From the NCBI GenBank assembly GCA_017354895.1, contig CP071495.1, positions 3,083,001-3,147,000 of the forward strand: DNA of 64,000 nucleotides, in the 5' to 3' direction. Below are positions 51,127 to 60,064 of this stretch, piece by piece. Every line of letters starts with the position of its first letter. Positions within the stretch are counted from its first letter, which is position 1. The stretch is from Podospora comata. Taxonomy: Eukaryota > Ascomycota > Sordariomycetes > Sordariales > Podosporaceae. Under the pieces are notes generated by a model that did no database searches, was not told where the DNA came from, and saw only the letters and a list, made by a program, of their open reading frames with translations. Made by a program: the position numbers and the translations under genes.

Positions 51127-51709
51127 TTGGGTCTCTCGTGTCCGGAATGGCAGAGTTTGCGAGTCTCAATATCATTCTCTTGTTTTTCTGTCAACGACAA
51201 AATCCAGAATGAAAGTACTTTTGAGATTCCAAAAAGAAAAGAGATCGCGAGCTTTGGTTCAAAGACTCGTTCAAAGACGATGCAAAACAGCCAAACAAGC
51301 CAACGAGAGTCTGGATTGGGAAAGAACGGGCTGAGGGGAAAATCAAGACATCACATTAGTGAGAGTGAAAGTCGATGTCGAAGGCAACTTTCATGCAATT
51401 CTTGCTTTCAAAGGAAGAACACCAGAACCCAGAAATAAGTAATAAGTTTTTAGTGGGGCAAAGTCACCCACGCAGCCACTCACGGCTACGGGGCCGAGGG
51501 ACATGTGGGGGCAGTCTTGGCGTACATACAAAACCCGGGCTGCTGGGAGACCAACGGAAAGTCGATAAACAAATCGCCTGTCGCAAACCTGCCCGCCTTC
51601 TTCAACACCCACCATTCGCATCACAACTCCAACTCCTCGCGCAACGCCTGCCATCACCACGTTCCACACACCCCATAACAACCATCGCAAACACCACCAG
51701 CAATCCAAA
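51127..51709. promoter_or_regulatory. Shared upstream region of rrn6 and spc25
   Basis: 583 bp between divergent start codons, with CA-rich sequence before spc25 typical of a fungal leader. No further gene is visible. Confidence 0.5.
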
Positions 51710-52489
51710 ATGTCCTCCTTCGACCCCTCTCTCTCAACCACAACCCGCCCCTCCCCCCTCCCACCCCCCTCCACCACAACAAACCTAGCCGACTCCCTCC
51801 CCCAAATCAACTTCGACTTCGACTCCCTCCGCGACCGCATGTCAAAATTCACCCTCAAATTCGACTCCTTCATCGAGTCCGGCCGGAAACGCGTCCTCTC
51901 AGAACGCAATCAATTCCGTCTCAACGTCGCAGAGCTCCAAGAAGACCATCGAATGAAAAAAAAAGACATCGAAATCCTCCAATTGAAAACCTCCTCCTAC
52001 CAGCAAACCATCGCGAAGGAAGCCGCCGAGACGAGAGAGATGCAGCAGGCTATTGCGTCGCTTACCGCGCAGAGGGACAGGCAGCTCGCGCAGCGGGATA
52101 GCTTAAGGCAGCAGATTGAGGCTGCGCAGAGGGAGATTGAGGAGAGGCTTCAAAAACAGAGGGAGCATCAGAAGAAGTTGGAGGCGCAGGCGAGGTATAA
52201 CGTCCCGGAATTGGATTTTTGGGTTACAAATCTGTGTCTGAGGATTGAGGGGGCGGGGAAGGAGGACAGGCTCAAGTTTGTGTATACTCATGTGGATGAG
52301 AAGGATTGGGAGAGGGAGGCTTGGTTCGAGCTGGCGATGGGGGGGAGGGAGTATGATGTGAAGCATTGCCGGCCGAAGCTGGAAAAGGACAAGGTGGAGA
52401 GGGTGTTGGATAGGGTGAATGAGACGAGGGAGTTGGTTGGGCTGTTGAAGGGGATGAGGGAGTTGTTTGTGGAGGCTATGAAGTCTTGA
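51710..52489 (+). CDS. spc25: Kinetochore protein SPC25
   Basis: A single exon of 259 residues starting at an AAAATG context. The N-terminal 35 residues are Ser/Thr/Pro-rich. A long coiled coil runs from about 40 to 160 (for example RDRQLAQRDSLRQQIEAAQ followed by a REIEERLQKQREHQKKLEAQ helix), then a globular C-terminal domain (about 165-245) with LDFWVTNLCLRIEGAGKEDR and FVYTHVDEKDWEREAWFEL. Spc25 pairs with Spc24 as the centromere-facing end of the Ndc80 complex, which binds microtubules to the kinetochore. Domain order and length fit the family. It is divergent from rrn6 and lies in tandem with the MOZART1 gene, also a mitotic-apparatus gene. Confidence 0.97.
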   Translation: MSSFDPSLSTTTRPSPLPPPSTTTNLADSLPQINFDFDSLRDRMSKFTLKFDSFIESGRKRVLSERNQFRLNVAELQEDHRMKKKDIEILQLKTSSYQQTIAKEAAETREMQQAIASLTAQRDRQLAQRDSLRQQIEAAQREIEERLQKQREHQKKLEAQARYNVPELDFWVTNLCLRIEGAGKEDRLKFVYTHVDEKDWEREAWFELAMGGREYDVKHCRPKLEKDKVERVLDRVNETRELVGLLKGMRELFVEAMKS

Positions 52490-52835
52490 TTTTTGGGTCG
52501 TGTCAAAAAAATGTTATGATAATCATGATGGATGGATGGTTGGGTAATGAATTGGGCAAGGTGGGTAGGGTTGGATTTTACTGCGTCAAGATACCAATTG
52601 TTTTGTTTTACTGTCTGGAGGACGAAAATATTGAATCAATACTCCATATTTGCCTCTGCATTTTCATCATAAATCTTATGCATCTTACAAGCGTTGAAAA
52701 GCCGTCGCGTGAAAACTCAACCCCACCAATTAATCCCATCCCACCTCCAACCCTCACCCCTACAACGCGTCACAACTCCTCTCCATCACACTCAACCCTC
52801 GTCCCTACCAAACAACCCAAACAACCACCCAGAAA
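52490..52835. other. Spacer between spc25 and mzt1
   Basis: About 350 bp between two tandem genes. It must hold the 3' end of spc25 and the promoter of mzt1; CA-rich sequence precedes the mzt1 start. Confidence 0.6.
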
Positions 52836-53186
52836 ATGGCAGACCGAACAGAAAAGCAAGCCGCCGCCCAACAAGCGGTCGACATTCTCCACGAGATATC
52901 CACTCTTTTGGTAAGTTGTTTTTTCTTCCTCCGAGTTTTGTTTTAACTAAAACCTCCCAGAACTGCCACCTCGACCGCCGAACCCTCTCCATATGCATCT
53001 CCATGATCGAAAACGGGGTCAACCCCGAGGCGCTGGCTGCAAGTCTTCTCACCTCTTACCCCTCCAAACTCACATACACGAATACTGACAAACCAAAAAC
53101 AGGAGGTAGTCAAGGAACTCAGAACAGAAGGCCAAAACGTGCGATTAGAGGCTGCTGCTCCTGCTGGGGCGAGCCGGAGGAGATGA
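52836..53186 (+). CDS. mzt1: MOZART1, mitotic-spindle organizing protein 1
   Basis: Exons are 52836-52910, 52961-53038 and 53103-53186, giving 78 residues, the usual size of the family. Exon 1 encodes [20 protein letters not shown] and ends ISTLL before a GTAAGT donor. Exon 2 carries the core [20 protein letters not shown]. The second intron (53039-53102) begins GCAAGT instead of GT and ends in ACAG with an ACTGAC branch site. This GC-AG intron gives [16 protein letters not shown], which keeps the conserved four-residue spacing between NPEAL and KELR seen in human and fission yeast; the alternative GT site shifts that spacing by one. Mozart1 recruits and activates gamma-tubulin complexes at spindle pole bodies. 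The gene is small enough to be missed by automatic annotation. Confidence 0.95.
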
Positions 53187-54170
53187 CCGAGCTTCCTGAG
53201 GGAGGGCTGTGTGTCGAGATATCAAAATAATGATAAAAGATTGTCTCCCCGCGAACATTGCCTTTTCCATGTCTTTATATCAAAAACAGGGACGCAAATT
53301 TATGAGCGAGCGTTGCCTCATGTCTGGTGTGTTCATCCCAACTTATTTGTATGTTATATGGGCTGTCATTGAACCTTGAACGCTCCATCCAGCTATAGCC
53401 AATATCAAATGTGTGAAACTGTTGCAATCCCAGAATCAAGAGCGATTCACTTTTCCACGAGTTTTCAGTTTCCGAGGGCATATCTTCAGAGAGCATCACA
53501 AGATACATCGCGTTCAGGATTCCGTTCGATTCCTCGTTCCACACGTGCTTGGGCGTGTTGATGGCCATATCGATGTTTCCGAATCGAGATCCCAGCCAGA
53601 GGTGATGTGTGATACCCATGGTCTTGTTGGGTTGCTGTGGCGTTCTGATATGAAACGCTGCGGTGCAGTCTGACAACTGACTCTAATCAAACCTGCCAGT
53701 TCTCAGACTGCACAGAAAAACCACACACTCGGAGCACTTGAACACATGAGATAATTGGACTGGACGCTCGTATTCACATTCCCTCAACGACGTGACAGGG
53801 CGGCTGACGACTGTTGACCGTTCGTTGCCCGAGATAAACCATCAAAAACTCCTTTTAGTTTCACATAATTGTCCCATAGAACCCCATCGGAACCGGTCAT
53901 TAAGTTCAACAACCCAGTGAGAGGACTCAAAAATCGTGATATTGACCGCAGATGATGACCCCGAATGCAGAAGTTTTCCCGAATGATTCTCTAACCACGA
54001 ACTCCCCCAACGCACATTCCACTCACAATCCCGGTTAGTGAGTGGGTGCAGAGCGCATCGCTGGTCGACCGACCCTTGGCAATCTTTTCGGCCTAGAGTA
54101 CATGTCGTGCCATGCCGTTATGCCGCCGCTGGCAACCCAAGAGATAGAGAGATGATCTGGCTTTTCGCAT
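53187..54170. other. Spacer between mzt1 and rps10
   Basis: About 1 kb between convergent genes. On the minus strand an ATG near 53619 opens 114 codons to 53275, with MNA-rich and acidic text (LNAMYLVMLSEDMPSETENS), but no domain or family is recognisable. The rest is moderately AT-rich unique sequence. Confidence 0.4.
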
Positions 54171-55045
54171 TTACGAGGGAGGGGCATCACCACGGCCGCC
54201 ACGGCCACGACCGAATCCACCACGGCTGTGAATATTGTCAGCACAAGAGCCCTTCTTCCTGTACATCCCTCACAGAGTCCAAACTTACAACTGAGGAGCG
54301 AAGTCGCTGGGGGCACCGCCCTCCTTGCCCTCACCGGCCTCACGGCGTCTGTAACCACCCTCACGGTCGCCACGGTCGCCACGGCCACGGCCACCGAATC
54401 TGCCCTCACGGCGGCCCTCATCGCCGAGCATGCCGCGGGGGGGGGCGTGAGACCGCTGCTGCTTGATGTGGGTGGCAGGGACAATCTCAGCGGGGAGGTG
54501 GAGCCACTCGCGGAGGTAGTCGAGACCCTCGGGGGTGAGGGTGTAGTAGTAGTATTGCCACGAGAACTGGGTCTTGACGTAGCCGCGGGAGGTCAAAGAC
54601 TGGCAAGCCTTGATGACATAGAGGTTGCGGATGCCGGTCTCGTGGGTGGACTCGTAGCTGCACAATTCAACCGTTAGCGTCCGCACTTGTCCATCAATCC
54701 GTTGTTGCAGTCGAAAAAGGTCGTGTTGGTGTTTGAGGGCTCGGTGCTGGGTGAATTTGAGGAAATCGAGTGCAGTCGTCGGTTCAAGAAGATTTTGGGA
54801 ACTCGGCCCTCGCTCGTGATAGGTAGAACTCGAAATTGAAGAGAATGGCCTGAGAGAAATCGGGGGTGAACGTACTCCTTGGCAGCGACCATGACGCCCT
54901 CACGGAAGAGGTACTACAACCGTTTGTTAGCTAACAGATTCATCAGGGCCCTCAAAATCTCCGCTGTCCTCTCTCCAGCGACGAAGACATAAAAAAAAGG
55001 CCTTACCTCATGGATCGCCTTGCGATCGGCCTTGGGAATAAGCAT
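54171..55045 (-). CDS. rps10: 40S ribosomal protein S10 (eS10)
   Basis: Exons are 55045-55007, 54923-54886, 54657-54289 and 54225-54171, giving 166 residues. The start is fixed by MLIPKADRKAIHE, the conserved N-terminus of the family. Exon 2 gives YLFREGVMVAAKD. Exon 3 gives NLYVIKACQSLTSRGYVKTQ and the FSWQYYYYTLTPEGLDYLREW block of the S10/plectin domain, then an Arg/Gly-rich tail. The last exon adds FRGGFGRGRGGRGDAPPS. Introns are 83, 228 and 63 nt; the second is long for this gene but I found no snoRNA boxes in it. eS10 sits on the head of the small ribosomal subunit near the mRNA entry side. Splicing so close to the start is typical of fungal ribosomal protein genes. Confidence 0.97.
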
Positions 55046-55543
55046 CTTGACGAAGGGGCCGGTATCGACACAATGGGGTCTCTTGGTCTGGCGGAAGTGT
55101 CGTCGTTGGGGAGTCGAGCTGCCAAAATTCGAGGTCTCAGCGATTTGTGGGCTGCAGCGCCGAAATTCCAAGACGGTAGTAGGGCTCGGGATTAGCGGGG
55201 CTGCACAGCCACAGCTGTAAAATCTTGGCGCGACCGACAACTTGCCTCTGTGGCTGGTGGACCCACCTTTCTCCAAGGTTCCTGGGGTCACCAGCCATCG
55301 CTATCACCTGCCGCCATCAAGGTTGCGACGACAAAGTCTACAAAGACTGTAGCTAACTTTTCGCCTACACATTTACTCTACGCGCGACTCCCAACTACCA
55401 CGGCAGCGACCGGATCCCTACATCTCTGACCTCAAGCCGGCGCATATCTCAAAACCTATTCGATCTACAGCGCAACGCCACTCCTATCAACCATCACCAA
55501 TCGCCGCATCAACACCCAGTCGCAAACCCAACACCACCTCAAA
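55046..55543. promoter_or_regulatory. Shared upstream region of rps10 and sde2
   Basis: 498 bp between divergent start codons. It should hold both promoters; the sde2 side is CA-rich. Confidence 0.5.
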
Positions 55544-56488
55544 ATGGCCTCCCCCCCCTCAAAGATCAACATCCTCATCACCTCCTTCACAGGCTCCTCC
55601 CTCCCCCCAACCCTCTCCCTCGCCCTCCCCCCCTCAACCCCCATTTCAACCCTCATCACCACCCTCGACTCCCGCCTCCCCTCCTCCTCCTCCCTCCTCT
55701 GCACCCACCAACTCCTCCTAACAACCCTCTCCTCCACCTACCTCCCCCCCTCCTCCCCCTCCCCCATCTCTTCCTTACTCTCCTCACAAACAGATGACTT
55801 CCTCACCCTCCGCCTCTCAGCCCCCCTCTGCGGCGGCAAAGGCGGCTTCGGCTCCCAACTCCGCGCAGCAGGAGGCCGCATGTCCAAGCGCAAAAAAACC
55901 CAAGAAGACAACGGCTCCTCCCGCAACCTCGACGGCCGAAGGCTACGGACCGTCACCGAGGCGAAAGCACTTGCCGAGTACCTCGCTATCAAACCTGAGA
56001 TGGACAAGAAGGAAAGGGAGGCGCGCAAGAAGAGGTGGGAGCAGATTGTGGAGATGACGGAGAGGAAGCAAGAGGAGATCAAATATGGGAGTAAAAAGGT
56101 TGGGCTGGATGGGAAGTGGGTCGAGGAGAAGGAGGTGGGGGAGGAGAGGATGAGGGAGGCGGTTGCAGAGGCGATGAGGAGGGGGTTGGTGGTTGATAAT
56201 CTTTTGGGGACGTCGGTGGGGAGTAGTGGTTCTGGCTCGGGTTCGGGAGAGGAGGATGAGGAGGATAGGGAGATGGGGGATGGTAGTGAGGGGGGTGAGG
56301 AGCACAGTCAAGGGTCGAAAGAGACGACGCCGCCTTCGGAGGTTGAGCCTGAGGCTGACACGGCAAAGATGGAGGGTAAAGGGAAGGGGAAGGAGAAGGA
56401 GGTGGTGAAGCCGGTGGAGAAACCTCAGGCGAGGACTTTTTTCGGCTTTGATGAGGATGATGAGTTTATGAGCTCTGATGAGGAGTGA
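55544..56488 (+). CDS. sde2: SDE2, ubiquitin-fold splicing and genome-maintenance factor
   Basis: A single exon of 314 residues from an AAAATG start. The first 98 residues form the ubiquitin-like fold and end in the processing motif GGKGG (Gly97, Gly98, Lys99, Gly100, Gly101), followed by FGSQLRAAGGRMSKRKK. In fission yeast and humans, deubiquitinases cut after the double glycine and release a C-terminal protein that begins with Lys, which joins the spliceosome and acts in genome stability and telomeric silencing. The next block (about 115-215) is a charged helix with LDGRRLRTVTEAKALAEYL. The C-terminus is acidic and ends FFGFDEDDEFMSSDEE. The Ub-fold here has a Ser/Pro-rich insertion around residues 40-85. 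All hallmarks of the family are present. Confidence 0.95.
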   Translation: MASPPSKINILITSFTGSSLPPTLSLALPPSTPISTLITTLDSRLPSSSSLLCTHQLLLTTLSSTYLPPSSPSPISSLLSSQTDDFLTLRLSAPLCGGKGGFGSQLRAAGGRMSKRKKTQEDNGSSRNLDGRRLRTVTEAKALAEYLAIKPEMDKKEREARKKRWEQIVEMTERKQEEIKYGSKKVGLDGKWVEEKEVGEERMREAVAEAMRRGLVVDNLLGTSVGSSGSGSGSGEEDEEDREMGDGSEGGEEHSQGSKETTPPSEVEPEADTAKMEGKGKGKEKEVVKPVEKPQARTFFGFDEDDEFMSSDEE

Positions 56489-57207
56489 ACATTTGAAAAG
56501 GGAACTGTGGAAATCGAGCGAGAATCTGTATCAATTTGTATTACTGGGACATCATGGGAGGAGGGCATTCAAAGCGTATTATTTTGGCAGCGGTTTGTAC
56601 TTGGGTTTGGCGGAACGGGTTATAAGGTTCATAAACGGATTTGTGATACCAGGCTATCAGCACGTAATTTACACATCAATCTTTGTGCTTTCTTTGACTT
56701 TGGATGTCGAATGAGATACGAACTGGAAACGAATATCTTCTTGTGGGGTGCGGTCTTGGGAGCGAGATCCAATGGCGGTTGACGAAGCCCGTCATAGGTT
56801 CATGCAAGGAGGTTCTGATACCAGCAGCCAGTACATAGCTGACAAGCACCACATTACCTTACCCATGTTCCCAAGGCGGCAATGCGGTGCGCTGTAGGAA
56901 CAACCTCTCAATGTGATATTGTACAAGCACATCTACAGTCAACATACCAGACGACCAGGAGCCGAAAAGGGGGCGAACCAAAACCCACGTCTTTCTCAAA
57001 ATTCTATATGCCTGACCCTCACACACACAACTCCCCTGAATTTACTACCAATGATGGCATTTTTCTCTAGTGTCACAAAAGGTAATTTTGTTTGGGGGGG
57101 CCGCCGTCGCCGTTCTCCATTAGCTCCTAGCTTCCTTTCTCTCCGTTTCTCTGCCGCAATGCTGGGCAGTAGTGCTTAATCCAACTTTCCCATTTCGAAA
57201 AGCACGC
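56489..57207. other. Convergent spacer between sde2 and cox12
   Basis: About 720 bp between two convergent stop codons, AT-richer than the coding sequence. No gene is supported. Confidence 0.65.
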
Positions 57208-58065
57208 TTACTCGAGCTTGACGGGGAAGTTGCCAGCCTCTGTTGGGTATGTCAGTCATCTTTTCAAGCCAGAGAGGTGGAAATGAAACAGGAAGCTTAC
57301 CTCTCTGGGCGTCCCACCGTTCATACCAACCGCTAGGGCACAGAGACCGGTAGGCGAGCCAGAACTGCGCATGCAGGTTAGTTATCAGCTGATAGGTTGA
57401 TAGGGGGTAATATATAGGGGGCTACGGACCTGGCGGCAGGGAGCGAAGTCCTCACCCTTGGCGAGGATGCACTTGTGGTAGTCGACGTAGTTCTGCCAGC
57501 AGTGCTTGGTCTGGTTGGTGTTGGGGAAACGGGCGTCGACACCTATAGAAGAAATCCATCATGTCAGAGGTTCTGTTTCGCGGCTCAAAATGACAATAAT
57601 TCCTCCTGCTTCGTTTTCTGGCGTGACGTCGGCTTCCACATGGAATTGTGGCGATCCCCCTTCTCCAGCATCTGAGTTGTTGAAAGCGTCGGTGTCGGCA
57701 GCCGGTCCATGTGTCGTCGTTCCGTCATAACCATTCGTCATCGTCATCGGCCCAGCTCCTCAAGCTCAATCATCCCCATTTCAATCCAGCTCTCAATTCC
57801 ATTTCCCTCGGCAACCAATTCGACACTCTCGGGCTTCAATCGGGGCAGAAAAAGAGATTTATGCATACCAGCTGTCGCGGATGTTAGCAAAGTGTCGTTG
57901 TTGTCCCAAAATCAGACCATGTTGTTTTTTTCTCCCCCCATCCTCCTCCTCTTTTACCGCGGGAATTTACAGCTTTGCGGACACTTCGGTAGCACATGGG
58001 AGGAACTGGACAAACGTACCGGTGACGAACTTGAAGGGCTTGGTAACGCGCTCCTCGTCAGACAT
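57208..58065 (-). CDS. cox12: Cytochrome c oxidase subunit VIb (COX12/COX6B)
   Basis: Exons are 58065-58020, 57542-57430, 57364-57301 and 57239-57208, giving 84 residues. The product reads [16 protein letters not shown], then [19 protein letters not shown], and ends [10 protein letters not shown]. The twin cysteine motifs CX9C ([11 protein letters not shown]) and CX10C ([12 protein letters not shown]) form the CHCH fold, oxidised by Mia40 in the mitochondrial intermembrane space. The subunit sits on that side of complex IV. The first intron is 477 nt, far longer than the others (65 and 61 nt), and contains a second set of consensus splice sites and two small ORFs, described under findings. 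The final acceptor of that intron (CTATAG) has a CTGAC branch site. The gene is divergent from a gene for another small respiratory subunit. Confidence 0.96.
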
Positions 58066-58623
58066 TTTGGCGGTTTATTGATTTGTGGTTGTGGTTGAGG
58101 GGAGAACAACGACCGGGGGGGGCGTGGGAGTTTTGGTGAGAGGGGTTTGGAAAGTACGCTGTTCGATAATGGTTCGGAGAGATGATGAGAGGTAGGTATG
58201 GATAGGAGCTCTCGGGTTGGCTGGCTTGTGCTCTTGGCTGGAGCTTTTTCGGTTCGGCTGTCCGCTGCTGCCACCGAGAGCTCTCTGATGCTTGGGCTTG
58301 TGTTCATGCAGTGCCAGTGCCAGTGCACGCACACTGATGACGGAAAGTGGGTCACTTTGACGGAGTTTCGCAGCGGTGATTGGAGGAATGGCTGCCTGAG
58401 GCACATGTTTTTCTTGGTGCAGGCAGAGAGTACGGAGTACAGTGTGGGCTGATATCGCTGACGGTGACTGGCTCTTGGCGGAATCAAACCCGCTTAGCTA
58501 GGTAAACCTTCCAACTTGCCGAAGCTCACCCCCCCTAGAGAATACCCGAAGAACTCCAAAAGACGTCGTCGACAGCCACACAGTCTACCCTCTCGAGGAA
58601 CATCCCCACTCAGTCATTTCAAA
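58066..58623. promoter_or_regulatory. Shared upstream region of cox12 and the MLRQ gene
   Basis: 558 bp between the divergent start codons of two mitochondrial respiratory genes. It contains a CCAAT box on the minus strand (58379-58383) and a small tandem CCAGTG (about 58311-58328). CCAAT boxes bind the HAP complex, a known regulator of respiratory genes in fungi. Confidence 0.5.
58379..58383 (-). promoter_or_regulatory. CCAAT box between two respiratory genes
   Basis: A CCAAT pentamer about 315 bp upstream of cox12 and 240 bp upstream of the MLRQ gene. A possible HAP-complex site; five bases alone are weak evidence. Confidence 0.3.
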
Positions 58624-59110
58624 ATGTTTGCTACGCGCTCTCTGCGGATGTTCCGGGCCACCCCCCGCATGATGCGGCCCATTCCCGTGAGTGCAACGAC
58701 GAGAACAGTTTCGTGTTTTTTGATTGCGTCAGAGCTAACTGTTTGGTGTTTATAGAAGGAGGAGCAGTCTGGTATGTGAAGGCAATGGGAAGAGGACGAT
58801 ATCTGGGCTAGGATGACTCGACGACGCTGACACGAATTGAACCGATCTATGTAGCCCACACTGTCTCCCAGCGCCTCAGACGCCTTAAGAACATCCCCGC
58901 CGAGTTGATTCCCCTTGGTGAGCAGCCCACGATGTCTACCTTTGGTTATCCGGAACAAATACTCATACGACTACAGGTGTCGTCGTCGGCTTTGCCGTCT
59001 GCGCGGCTTGCTACTCCATCACCCGTCACTTGGTCGTTGACAAGACCATCCGTCTCAAGAGACAAAATCGCGCTGCCGACAGCCACGCCGCTGCCGGTGA
59101 GCACCACTAA
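58624..59110 (+). CDS. MLRQ/NDUFA4-type respiratory small subunit
   Basis: Exons are 58624-58686, 58756-58771, 58855-58917 and 58977-59110, giving 91 residues. Exon 2 is a 16-nt micro-exon (AAGGAGGAGCAGTCTG) flanked by TATAG and GTATGT. The N-terminus MFATRSLRMFRATPRMMRPI is basic and amphipathic, fitting a mitochondrial presequence. One membrane segment (LGVVVGFAVCAACYSITRHL) follows SQRLRRLKNIPAELIP, then a basic tail with DKTIRLKRQNR. This matches the MLRQ/B12D family, first assigned to complex I and, in mammals, to complex IV (NDUFA4). Which complex the fungal protein joins is not settled by sequence. It is divergent from cox12, so co-regulation is likely. Confidence 0.9.
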
Positions 59111-59478
59111 GCTTAGACAAACAGCATTGGAGGTCAGAGCAGGAGGGCTCGTCTTTTCATTTTTAGACTTGGGAGGCGGCGGGGCGCCCTTTGTATATGA
59201 TGGACAGGCTGGGTCGGTTTGGAGGGTGAAATCGACGTCTGATTCAAACGGGTAGCAATCCCCCTTTCTCTCAATGCGTGAAACAACAAAAGAACAACAT
59301 GGCATTGCTCTCTTCTTTTTTTCCCTTGAACTAACAAAAGGCCACCTCCTAAACGCCGTAGCTATGCACACACTTTTTTCCCCCTTTGGGGCTGCAATAT
59401 CAACATTGTTCCTCGATATCGTTGGTGATGTCATGGTGTAACCCCCTCGTGATCATCAGTATAACTCAAACCATTTCT
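59111..59478. other. Convergent spacer between the MLRQ gene and the RRM gene
   Basis: About 370 bp between two convergent stop codons; it must hold both 3' ends. Nothing else is visible. Confidence 0.65.
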
Positions 59479-60064
59479 TCATTCTGGCTTGGGACCAGCA
59501 ACATCCAGTCCCTCCAGTCCTTGCATTGGATCGTCTGCTCTGTTCTGAGCCTGCTCAGAGGCGAGCCTGTCCTCCTCACTGACGGCATTCTCGGCCAACC
59601 ATCCCTCCTATTTGTCATATAATTAGCACATATTTTCTCCTCGAACATCACGAGATGGGGTCAAAACTCACCTGCTCCCAAACAGCAGTCTTACTCCCCA
59701 GCCCACCCGTCTGCGCGCTCTTTGGGATCTTGGCTGCGGAAACCTTGATAGTTCTCCCAAAGATCTCGGCTTGGTCCATGTTGTCGATTGCCTCCTTTGC
59801 GTCGGCCTCATCCTCGAATTCAACGTAGGCAAAACCACGGTGAGTTGACTGTTGTTGTTGCTGTTGCTGGGGGCCGTTGCCGAGGAAGTCATTATTGTTG
59901 GACTTGTTGTCAGCGCCGTTGGGTCCGCGGCCGTCGTTTTTGGGGAGGGAGATGTCTGCTATTTCACCAAAGGGGAGGAAGGCTTCGGAGATGGTTTGCA
60001 GGGTTGCTTGGGGAGGGAGGTTGCCGACGTAGATGGTGGCTTTCCAGCGGGTTGCGTCCGACAT
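59479..60064 (-). CDS. RRM protein resembling the N-terminal part of cyclophilin PPIE
   Basis: Exons are 60064-59672 and 59607-59479, giving 173 residues; the 64-nt intron has a CAG|GTGAGT donor and AATAG acceptor. A single RRM covers about residues 9-115, with RNP2 TIYVGNL and RNP1 RGFAYVEF. An Asn/Gln-rich insertion (DNKSNNNDFLGNGPQQQQQQ) sits in the loop between strands 2 and 3. After the RRM comes AVWEQEGWLAENAVSEEDRL, which resembles the VWxxxxWL linker behind the RRM of PPIE (Cyp33). The cyclophilin domain that follows in PPIE is absent: the protein stops 42 residues after the intron. It is probably an RNA-binding spliceosome-associated factor; that role is inference from PPIE. Confidence 0.9.

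Noticed and set aside
54658-54885. Possible snoRNA in the 228-nt rps10 intron
   Set aside because: A TGATGG-like sequence is present near the 3' end of the intron but no D box follows and no H/ACA layout is visible.
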